Assembly (NCBI RefSeq): GCF_016790065.1
Contig: NZ_JAEUPY010000309.1
Coordinates: 1 to 40,025 of the forward strand
Reading direction: 5' to 3'
Origin: Steroidobacter sp.
Lineage (GTDB): Bacteria > Pseudomonadota > Gammaproteobacteria > Steroidobacterales > Steroidobacteraceae
DNA: 40,025 nucleotides
Shown one piece after another: positions 34,075 through 40,025 of this stretch (its first letter is position 1; every line of letters begins with the position of its first letter). Made by a program: the position numbers and the translations under genes. Under the pieces are notes generated by a model. It saw nothing but the letters and a program-made list of their open reading frames with translations, was not told where the DNA came from and made no database searches.

Positions 34075-34697
34075 AAGCTGCCACCGAGTCCCCGCCAGAG
34101 ACTCCGACCCCCGGTCGGCTGATCATCCGCATCGATCTGACCCCTGCCGAACCGCCACCGCCTCCTGCTCCACCGCGCTTTAGCAAGAGCGCGCTGTTGG
34201 TGATTGTTGGCGTGGTCGCGGCGCTGATCGCTTGGCTGGGTTTCAGCGTCTTCAAATCGGCCCCAACACCGCCTGCAGCCAGCATCGCTGCAAGCCCCGC
34301 CTCGTCTACTTCCTCAGCAGCGTCGAAGCCCACTGCTGAGACAACTGCAGCGCCGTCGATTGCGACACCACCTGCTGCAGCTCGCACCGTCGCGCCACCT
34401 CCCGACGCGCCAACAACCGCCGTCAACGAAGTCCTTCCGACCGTCTCGCAAAGCTCGCTCAACACCATCCGCGGCACCATCCGAGTCTCGGTCCGCGTGA
34501 CCCTCGACAAGCAAGGCAGCGTCACTAACGCCACAGCCACCGATGCCGGCCCCAGCCGCTACTTCGCCCGCCTCGCGGTCAACGCCTCAAAGCAATGGAC
34601 CTTCACTCCCGCCACTGCCGAAGCGCAGCGGACAATGCTGGTGCAATTCAACTTCACTCGATTTGGAATCACCGCGGAATCAAATTCAGCGGGATAA
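34068..34697 (+). CDS. TonB-family protein
   Basis: The 209-residue protein has a short cytoplasmic N-terminus with a poly-Pro run (29-36), one membrane helix (41-61), an Ala/Pro/Thr/Ser-rich periplasmic spacer (about 65-130), and a C-terminal TonB-like domain (about 138-205: TIRGTIRVSVRVTLDKQGSVTNAT, FARLAVNASKQWTFTPA, MLVQFNFTRFGI). The poly-Pro stretch before, rather than after, the helix is unlike classical TonB. No exbB/exbD lies nearby. The ATG at 34068 lacks a clear Shine-Dalgarno. The C-terminal pattern is shared in type with the small lipoprotein at 32268-32627. Confidence 0.78.
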   Translation: MLEAATESPPETPTPGRLIIRIDLTPAEPPPPPAPPRFSKSALLVIVGVVAALIAWLGFSVFKSAPTPPAASIAASPASSTSSAASKPTAETTAAPSIATPPAAARTVAPPPDAPTTAVNEVLPTVSQSSLNTIRGTIRVSVRVTLDKQGSVTNATATDAGPSRYFARLAVNASKQWTFTPATAEAQRTMLVQFNFTRFGITAESNSAG

Positions 34698-34714
34698 GCT
34701 GGCGAACGCCGCGG

Positions 34715-35026
34715 TCACACCGCCATGACTTCGCGAAGCACTTCCGGATGCCGCGCGACGATTTTCAGCAAGGTGTCGGCCGCACCGGAAGGTTGTCGCC
34801 GCCCCTGTTCCCACTGCTGCAAAGTTCGCGGTGAAATTTGTAGCGCTTCCGCGAACTGACTCTGCGACAGGCCGCACCTCAAGCGCGTAGTCACGACCTC
34901 GTTCGCAGTCACCTGATACTTAGCGCCATGCTTGCCACTTTTCACCGCGCGAATGGCTTGCAGCAACTCACGACCGATATCGCGTTTGGCATCTCGCGCC
35001 AGTAGATCCTTTTCACGACGTGGCAT
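34715..35026 (-). CDS. XRE-family antitoxin (HigA/RelB-like)
   Basis: The 103-residue protein has a basic N-terminal region and a helix-turn-helix at about 46-80 (TTRLRCGLSQSQFAEALQISPRTLQQWEQGRRQPSGAA), the common form of HigA-type antitoxins and NadS-like regulators. It should neutralise the toxin encoded just upstream and repress the shared promoter. Its ATG lies inside the toxin gene (14-base overlap), so translation is coupled. The toxin-first order is typical of higBA-type modules. It is convergent with the TonB-like gene, 17 bases away. Confidence 0.88.
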   Translation of the reverse strand: MPRREKDLLARDAKRDIGRELLQAIRAVKSGKHGAKYQVTANEVVTTRLRCGLSQSQFAEALQISPRTLQQWEQGRRQPSGAADTLLKIVARHPEVLREVMAV

Positions 35027-35333
35027 GACCCATCTCCTCCGCGATCTGTCTCAAGCGATGAGCCGGGATGTTGTCTCTCGCGCTCTTCGAATAAATGACG
35101 AGCAGCACTACGGCGCCTGCGAGCAGCTGCGTGGTGTATATGACTCTGACGCCACCACGCTTCCCCAAGCCGGCGCGCGCCCACCGTATCTTGCGACAAC
35201 CGCGCGATCCGGGAATGCAGTCGCCATCCAATGGGTGCTTCGCAATAAACGCCGCAAATTCGCCGCGCTCATCTTCGGTCCAGTATTCCGGCCAAAGATC
35301 AGTGAATACAGGCGACTCGATGATGGTGAGCAT
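35013..35333 (-). CDS. RelE/HigB-superfamily toxin
   Basis: The 106-residue protein matches RelE/HigB-type mRNA interferases. It opens MLTIIESPVFTDLWPEYWTEDE, followed by FAAFIAKHPLDGDCIPGS, the core GCRKIRWARAGLGKRGGVRVIYT, and VVLLVIYSKSARDNIP near the end, as in the NadS/HigB group. It is expected to cleave mRNA on the ribosome. I chose ATG 35333 because homology begins there; a reading from 35366 would cross the promoter. The mRNA start predicted from the promoter falls at or next to this ATG, so the transcript may be leaderless. Confidence 0.86.
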   Translation of the reverse strand: MLTIIESPVFTDLWPEYWTEDERGEFAAFIAKHPLDGDCIPGSRGCRKIRWARAGLGKRGGVRVIYTTQLLAGAVVLLVIYSKSARDNIPAHRLRQIAEEMGHATS

Positions 35334-35337
35334 GGCC

Positions 35338-35366
35338 GTTATACTCCAATGGCGTATAGCTGGCAA
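35338..35366 (-). promoter_or_regulatory. Sigma70-type promoter of the toxin-antitoxin operon with operator palindrome in the spacer
   Basis: Read on the minus strand, TTGCCA (35366-35361) and TATAAC (35343-35338) are separated by exactly 17 bases. The imperfect palindrome ATACGCCA-T-TGGAGTAT (35357-35341; 7 of 8 half-site positions match) fills the spacer and enters the -10 box, the expected place for an XRE antitoxin operator. Confidence 0.72.
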
Positions 35367-35503
35367 CCTCTTCAGCGTGACTAGATCGCCAGCGCTGGAT
35401 CATCGAGAAAGGGACGCCAATCGAGCGTCGATGTAACTGCTCAAACCAGTAGAAATTGAGGAACCGGCAACAACGAATCAGTGGTAGGAGCGAAGCTGCT
35501 GCG

Positions 35504-35547
35504 CCCAAACGAAAACGGCCGCAGGCTCCAAGAACCTGCGGCCGTTT
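35504..35547 (-). terminator. Intrinsic terminator of the cysHGK operon
   Basis: AAACGGCCGCAGG (35513-35525) and its complement at 35535-35547 form a perfect 13-bp stem with a 9-base loop, 24 bases past the cysK stop. On the minus strand the stem is followed by TTTTCGTTT. Confidence 0.9.
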
Positions 35548-35570
35548 GCTACCGACAATCGAGGCTAAGC

Positions 35571-36668
35571 TTATGCGCGCAAGCGTTGAGCGAAGCCGTC
35601 GACGTTAGAAGCGCTCTGCACGGCATCGTTGATGGCAACGGGTTGCACAGAGGCGAAGCCGGCGGCGTCGAGGAAGCCTTTTTCGGCGAGCCATTTCTTG
35701 TTGAACAAGCGCGACTGATACTTCGCACCGTTGTCACAGAGGATGGTGACGATGGTGTGGCCAGGGCCGAGTTGCTTGGCGATCTGAACGGCGGCAGCGA
35801 CGTTCACGCCGCTGGTGCTGCCGAGGAACAAACCTTCATCGCGCAGCAATTGATAAACAGTTTTCACGCAGTCGATATCGGTGATGTGCAGAGCATCGTC
35901 GATGGGCGAGCCATCCAGGTTCGCGGTGACGCGACCGATGCCGATGCCTTCGGTGATGGAGCCAGGGCCGGTGGCCTTGAGTTCGCCGTTACGAATCCAG
36001 TGATACAGCGAGCTGCCCTGAGGATCGGCCAACGACACCCGCACCTGGGGATTTTGTTTCTTCAGGTAACGCGAAATACCGCCGAGCGTGCCGCCGGTGC
36101 CGGTGGCGGAAACGAACGCATCGATCTTGCCGCCGGTCTGGGCCCAGATCTCCGGACCAGTGGTCTGTTCGTGAGCATCGCGATTGGCGGTGTTGTCGAA
36201 CTGATTGCCCCACACGGCACCCGGAATCTCGCCCGCCAAGCGGCCAGCGATTTTCTGGTAATGATTCGGGTCGCTGTACGGCACCGTCTTCACGCGCAGC
36301 ACTTCGGCGCCGAGCGTTTCGATCATCTGGTATTTCTCGTTCGACTGGTTGTCCGGCATCACGATGACGCAGCGATAACCGCGCGCGTTACACACGTGTG
36401 CGAAGCCGATGCCAGTGTTGCCAGCCGTGCCTTCGACCAGCGTGCCGCCGGGCTTCAGCGCACCGCTGCGTTCAGCGGCTTCGACGATGGCGCGAGCAGC
36501 GCGATCTTTCACCGAGCCGCCGGGATTCATGAACTCGGCTTTGCCCAGGATTTCGCAGCCAGTGAGCTCGCTGAAACGGTTCAGACGGATCAGCGGAGTG
36601 TTGCCGATGGCATCGGCAAAGCCCTGTCGAATCGACACAGGACGGATAATTTCGTTTGAGCTGCTCAT
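35571..36668 (-). CDS. Cysteine synthase A-type (O-acetylserine sulfhydrylase)
   Basis: This PLP enzyme joins sulfide to O-acetylserine (or a related activated serine) to make cysteine. The 365-residue protein has the PLP lysine Lys54 in NPGGSVKDRAA, the substrate loop as GTAGNTG (80-86) instead of the common TSGNTG, and the phosphate-binding GTGGT segment. It is longer than E. coli CysK (about 323 residues), with a C-terminal extension ending in DAVQSASNVDGFAQRL. A cystathionine beta-synthase-like or other specificity cannot be excluded, but the cys operon context favours cysteine synthase. ATG 36668 overlaps the cysG stop by four bases. Confidence 0.9.
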   Translation of the reverse strand: MSSSNEIIRPVSIRQGFADAIGNTPLIRLNRFSELTGCEILGKAEFMNPGGSVKDRAARAIVEAAERSGALKPGGTLVEGTAGNTGIGFAHVCNARGYRCVIVMPDNQSNEKYQMIETLGAEVLRVKTVPYSDPNHYQKIAGRLAGEIPGAVWGNQFDNTANRDAHEQTTGPEIWAQTGGKIDAFVSATGTGGTLGGISRYLKKQNPQVRVSLADPQGSSLYHWIRNGELKATGPGSITEGIGIGRVTANLDGSPIDDALHITDIDCVKTVYQLLRDEGLFLGSTSGVNVAAAVQIAKQLGPGHTIVTILCDNGAKYQSRLFNKKWLAEKGFLDAAGFASVQPVAINDAVQSASNVDGFAQRLRA

Positions 36669-38119
36669 GCGGACAGCCTTCCTTCGTCAGTAGATGCGAC
36701 CTCGACGGAGCGCGCGTTGAACCAGTGCAAAGCTTCATGCAAGCGAGTCACCTCACCCACGATCAGCAATGCCGGCGATTCCACTTGCGCCTCGGCGGCC
36801 TTGGAAACCAGATCTTGCAGCGTGGCAGTCACCACTCGCTGCGTCGGACGCGTTCCATGCTCAATCAAAGCAGCAGCGCGCGTTTCCGGCACGCCATGCT
36901 CACGTAAACGAGCGACGATGTTATCGAGCTGGTTGAGCCCCATATAAAACACCGTCGTATGACCGGCACGCCCAAGCGCGGCCCAATCGACATTCTCGGC
37001 GATATTGTCGGCCTCGCCTTTGCAATGACCGGTAACGAACGTCAGTGACTGCGCGTGATCGCGATGTGTGAGCGGGATACCCGCATACGCCGCGCAACCT
37101 GCAGCAGCTGTCACACCAGGCACGACTTCGAAACGAATGTGCTCGGCGACCAACGCTTCCAACTCTTCGCCGCCGCGCCCGAAAATAAACGGATCGCCGC
37201 CTTTGAGCCGGCACACACGCTTGCCTTCTTTGGCGAGCCGAACCAGCAACGCATTCGTATCTTCCTGCGACACGTGATGATTGCCCGCCGCCTTGCCGAC
37301 GTAGATGCGCTCGGCATCGCGACGCGCGAGATCCAGCACTTCCAGCGACACCAAGCGGTCGTAAACAATCACATCGGCATTCTGCAAAGCGCGCAGCGCG
37401 CGCAACGTCAGCAATCCCGGATCGCCCGGGCCGGCACCGACCAACGCCACTTCGCCGGCGAACTTGGATTGCTTGGCGAAGCGAGTGAGCGACGTGCCGA
37501 TACGATCCAACACGCCCTGTCCCGCCGCGTCCTCGCGACCGGACAACACATCGGCAGCGATGGCGCCGTCGAAAAAGTTCTCCCAGAAACGACGCCGCGT
37601 GCCGGCATGTTCCAACTGCGTCTTCACTGCGGGCCGCAGCTTGCCGGCCAGCTTGGCGAGATCGCCCAGCCGCTGCGGCAGGAACGATTCCAATTTCTCG
37701 CGCAGGCGACGAGTCAACACCGGTGCGTCGCCGCTGCTACCGACGGCGACCACCACCGGCGAGCGATCCACGATGGCCGGCATGATGAAGCGCGACAGCT
37801 CGCGATCATCGACCACGTTCACCGGAATGTTCCGGCGCTCGCACTGATGCGCCACCCAGGCGTTGACCGATTGTTTATCGGTGGCCGCAATGGCGAGCCG
37901 CATGCCATCCAACAGCTCCGGCTGAAACTCGCCAGGCACGTAAGCGATGACGCCAGCCGCAGCTTTCGCCGCCAGCGACTCGATCAGCTCGGGAGCAACG
38001 ACGGTTACTTTCGCCTGTGTGCGCAGAAGCAGATCGATCTTGCGCGCAGCGACTTCCCCGCCGCCGACGACCAGCACCGGTTCGTTCGCGAGCCGCAGAA
38101 AGATGGGAAAGTAATCCAT
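36665..38119 (-). CDS. cysG: Siroheme synthase CysG (trifunctional)
   Basis: CysG makes siroheme, the prosthetic group of sulfite and nitrite reductases, from uroporphyrinogen III by two SAM methylations, NAD oxidation and iron chelation. The 484-residue protein has the dehydrogenase/ferrochelatase module (1-205: VLVVGGGEVAARKIDLLL, NVVDDRELSRFIMPAIVDRSP, SSGDAPVLTRRLREKLE) and the methyltransferase module (about 220-460: VGAGPGDPGLLTLRAL, VYDRLVS, GDPFIFGRGGEE, VPGVTAAAGCAAYAGIPLTHR, YMGL). It lies between cysH (37 bases upstream) and cysK (overlapping). No sulfite reductase gene is in the window. Confidence 0.96.
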   Translation of the reverse strand: MDYFPIFLRLANEPVLVVGGGEVAARKIDLLLRTQAKVTVVAPELIESLAAKAAAGVIAYVPGEFQPELLDGMRLAIAATDKQSVNAWVAHQCERRNIPVNVVDDRELSRFIMPAIVDRSPVVVAVGSSGDAPVLTRRLREKLESFLPQRLGDLAKLAGKLRPAVKTQLEHAGTRRRFWENFFDGAIAADVLSGREDAAGQGVLDRIGTSLTRFAKQSKFAGEVALVGAGPGDPGLLTLRALRALQNADVIVYDRLVSLEVLDLARRDAERIYVGKAAGNHHVSQEDTNALLVRLAKEGKRVCRLKGGDPFIFGRGGEELEALVAEHIRFEVVPGVTAAAGCAAYAGIPLTHRDHAQSLTFVTGHCKGEADNIAENVDWAALGRAGHTTVFYMGLNQLDNIVARLREHGVPETRAAALIEHGTRPTQRVVTATLQDLVSKAAEAQVESPALLIVGEVTRLHEALHWFNARSVEVASTDEGRLSA

Positions 38120-38156
38120 GAGAGTGCGTCGTCCTGCGACGCGCTGGCGTCGCGAG

Positions 38157-38900
38157 CTATTGGCCAGCCGCGCGGCGCGGCTCGACCTTCAGCGGGATGA
38201 CTCGACGGCGCGGCTGCAGGCCGCACTCGCGAGACTCGGGATTCTCCCACCACCAACGGCCGGAGCGCGGATCGGCACCGGGCTCCACTGCCCGGGTGCA
38301 AGGCGCGCAGCCGATGCTGGGGAAGCCTTTGTCGTGCAGGGCGTTGTAAGGCAGGTTGCGAGCCTTGATATACGCCGACACGTCAGCCTCGGTCCAGTCG
38401 AGCATCGGGCTGATCTTCCACAAATCGTAGCGGTCGTCCCAAGACACCGGCTCGCCGTGCGCACGCTCGGCGGACTGTTCACGACGCACGCCCGTTACCC
38501 AGGCCTTGCGGCCGGCGATAGCACGCTTGAACGGCTCGACCTTGCGGATACCGCAGCAGGACTGGCGTTCCTCGGTGCCGAGATAGAAACCGTTGATACC
38601 ATTGTCACGCACGTACTGCTCGATGGCTTCGGCCTGCGGATAGAACACCTGAATGCGGCGCTGATAACGGCGTTCCAGGCGATCCAGCAGCGACAGGGTT
38701 TCATCGTGCAAGCGGCCGGTGTCGAGCGTAAACATCTCGATTTCCGGCGTGTAGCTGTTGATGATGTCGGTCAACACCATGGCCTCGAGCCCGAGGCTAT
38801 TGGAATAGACCACGTCCTGGTGCTCGCGCACGGCCTGCTCCAGCAGGGCGCGAGTACCCTCGACGAGGGTTTGCAGACGGGGTGACAGTGCATCGGTCAT
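38157..38900 (-). CDS. cysH: Phosphoadenosine/adenosine phosphosulfate reductase CysH, [4Fe-4S] APS type
   Basis: This thioredoxin-dependent enzyme reduces activated sulfate to sulfite. The 247-residue protein has the nucleotide loop YSNSLGLEAM (usually SFSGED-like; here SNSLG) and the ECGL catalytic tail with Cys226. It also has the iron-sulfur ligands Cys115-Cys116 and Cys198/Cys201 (GCAPCTR), which mark the APS-reducing, cluster-containing branch rather than the E. coli-type PAPS enzyme. ATG 38900 is preferred (AAGGA ten bases upstream); a TTG at 38906 is possible. It heads the minus-strand cys operon, divergent from cysB. Confidence 0.93.
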   Translation of the reverse strand: MTDALSPRLQTLVEGTRALLEQAVREHQDVVYSNSLGLEAMVLTDIINSYTPEIEMFTLDTGRLHDETLSLLDRLERRYQRRIQVFYPQAEAIEQYVRDNGINGFYLGTEERQSCCGIRKVEPFKRAIAGRKAWVTGVRREQSAERAHGEPVSWDDRYDLWKISPMLDWTEADVSAYIKARNLPYNALHDKGFPSIGCAPCTRAVEPGADPRSGRWWWENPESRECGLQPRRRVIPLKVEPRRAAGQ

Positions 38901-39031
38901 GAGCAAGCGATCCTTATTCTCTGGCGTGCACTGTAGCTAACCGCCTTATAACCAGGGAAAGACTGGTTTGTTCTGTCATGATGCGGGCCCGTTATGACTT
39001 TGGCCGCCGCTTTCGCGTTATAGTTAAGTGC
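38901..39031. promoter_or_regulatory. Divergent control region between cysH and cysB
   Basis: These 131 bases must carry the promoters of both the cys operon and cysB. An AT-rich TTATAACC lies at about 38946-38953, and TATAGT (39019-39024) could be a -10 for cysB, 8 bases ahead of its ATG. A CysB activator site upstream of cysH would be expected from the family, but its consensus is loose and I could not place it. Confidence 0.4.
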
Positions 39032-40009
39032 ATGAAACTACAACAATTACGGTACCTCGCCGCCATTGTCGAGAATGACCTGAACATCACCGCGGCGGCG
39101 GAACGGCTCCATACCTCGCAGCCAGGCGTCAGCAAACAGCTGAAGCAGCTCGAGGATGAGCTCGGTTTTCCGATTTTCCTGCGCCAGGGCCGCACCCTGA
39201 CGCGGGTCACGCCGGCCGGTAAACGGGTCATCGACCGGGCGCAGAAAATCCTCAAGGAAGTCCAGAGCATCAAGCGTCTGGCGGACGAGCAGAAGGGCGA
39301 CGGCAAGGGCTCGCTGGCCATCGGCACCACCCATACCCAGGCCCGCTATGTGCTGCCGCAGGTGATCCGCCGTTTCCGCGAGCGCTATCCGGACGTGGAG
39401 CTGCACCTTCATCAGGGCACTTCCGAGCAGATCGCCGACATGGCGTCGCGGGACCGGATCGATTTCGCCATCAACACCGGTTCGCAGGAGCTGTTCACCA
39501 ATTTGGTGCTGCTGCCGTGCTATCGGTGGCATCGGCGCATCGTGGTTCCGCAGGGCCATCCGCTGGCCAGCGAAGGCAAGGTGACCATCGAGACGCTGGG
39601 CAAATACCCGATCGTTACCTACGTGTTCGGGTTCTCGGGCCCGTCGTCGCTACAGCAGATTTTCGCGCGTCATGGCATCACGCCTCATGTCGCTCTGACG
39701 GCTCGCGATGCTGACGTCATCAAGACCTACGTGCGCTTGGGAATGGGCGTCGGCATCGTCGCCAGCATGGCGATGGATCCGCGTGAGGACTCGGACCTGG
39801 TGTCCATCGACGCGTCGCATCTGTTCCCGGCGCATTCCACTTGGGTCGGGTTCCATCAGGGCGCCCTGCTCCGCAGTTACATGTATGACTTCCTGCAGCT
39901 GCTGGCGCCGCATTTGACGCGCCGACTGGTCGATCGCGCCGGCAATGCAGCCACGCCCCAGGACGTTGAAGGCCTGTTCACGGATGTCGAGCTGCCGGTC
40001 TATCGCTAG
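39032..40009 (+). CDS. cysB: CysB-type LysR transcriptional regulator of sulfur assimilation
   Basis: The 325-residue protein has the CysB length. Its N-terminal winged HTH (1-60: MKLQQLRYLAAIVENDLNITAAAERLHTSQPGVSKQLKQLE) matches CysB/Cbl closely. The inducer domain holds GTTHTQARYVLP, whose threonines and glutamine bind sulfate or N-acetylserine in CysB, and NTGSQELF, PQGHPL and TARDADVIKTYVRLGMGVGI. It should activate cysH-cysG-cysK transcription when cysteine is scarce. I chose ATG 39032 where homology starts; the frame reads back to 38978 in the divergent promoter region. The gene ends 16 bases before the window edge. Confidence 0.94.
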   Translation: MKLQQLRYLAAIVENDLNITAAAERLHTSQPGVSKQLKQLEDELGFPIFLRQGRTLTRVTPAGKRVIDRAQKILKEVQSIKRLADEQKGDGKGSLAIGTTHTQARYVLPQVIRRFRERYPDVELHLHQGTSEQIADMASRDRIDFAINTGSQELFTNLVLLPCYRWHRRIVVPQGHPLASEGKVTIETLGKYPIVTYVFGFSGPSSLQQIFARHGITPHVALTARDADVIKTYVRLGMGVGIVASMAMDPREDSDLVSIDASHLFPAHSTWVGFHQGALLRSYMYDFLQLLAPHLTRRLVDRAGNAATPQDVEGLFTDVELPVYR

Positions 40010-40025
40010 CTCGATGCTCCGTTTC

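Noticed and set aside
37055-38200. A 381-codon plus-strand frame opposite cysG
   Set aside because: It is antisense to the clear CysG gene, with no domain recognised.

Overview
The window is GC-rich, densely coded chromosomal DNA of a gammaproteobacterium. This is inferred from the LysR regulator CysB next to cysG/cysH, a stand-alone ProB with a PUA domain, a short acidic protein of a family common in Gammaproteobacteria, and a DUF1365/cyclopropane-synthase lipid cluster. The gene mix would fit a Steroidobacter/Nevskiales-like soil or water bacterium, but no 16S or other marker is present. No rRNA, tRNA, CRISPR array, phage or complete insertion sequence was seen.

Layout. (1) 1-4390: tail of an unknown gene, then a molybdenum-cofactor operon moeA-moaA-moaC-mobA/moaD-moaE, in which MobA and MoaD are one polypeptide. 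(2) 4397-17058: an OmpA-type envelope protein, proA, an MFS permease, a DUF924 protein, a lipoprotein hydrolase, an acyl-CoA synthetase, an SDR, a small membrane protein, a receiver/histidine-kinase pair and proB. proA and proB, successive steps of proline synthesis, lie about 8.7 kb apart. (3) 17225-23975: a same-strand run of an acidic protein, DNA photolyase, fatty-acid desaturase, FAD oxidoreductase, DUF1365 protein, Cfa-type lipid methyltransferase and a small membrane protein. It resembles the light/singlet-oxygen lipid-remodelling clusters of other proteobacteria. (4) 23998-27915: a D-threonine-aldolase-like PLP enzyme and an aldonolactone-oxidase-like flavoprotein, divergent from a GlcD-type 2-hydroxyacid dehydrogenase. 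(5) 27945-34697: a PhoX-like phosphatase, a secreted alpha/beta hydrolase, an 800-base gene-free stretch with long palindromic repeats, a small lipoprotein, an exported epimerase-like protein with a clear terminator, and a TonB-like protein. (6) 34715-35366: a HigBA/RelBE-like toxin-antitoxin pair with a readable promoter and operator. (7) 35504-40009: a sulfur-assimilation block cysH-cysG-cysK, divergent from cysB.

The most unusual features are these. Two inverted copies of a roughly 150-base palindromic element (31599-31750 and 32079-32227) keep a nearly identical 80-base loop, while their stems differ at six positions, each compensated in the opposite arm; a third truncated copy lies between them. 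The Cfa-like enzyme has Gln where E. coli Cfa has the bicarbonate-binding His, and it is encoded beside a flavoprotein and a desaturase. The other notable items are the MobA-MoaD fusion and the toxin-antitoxin promoter, whose operator fills its spacer.

All functions are assigned by reading motifs and gene order. No database search or alignment was run.
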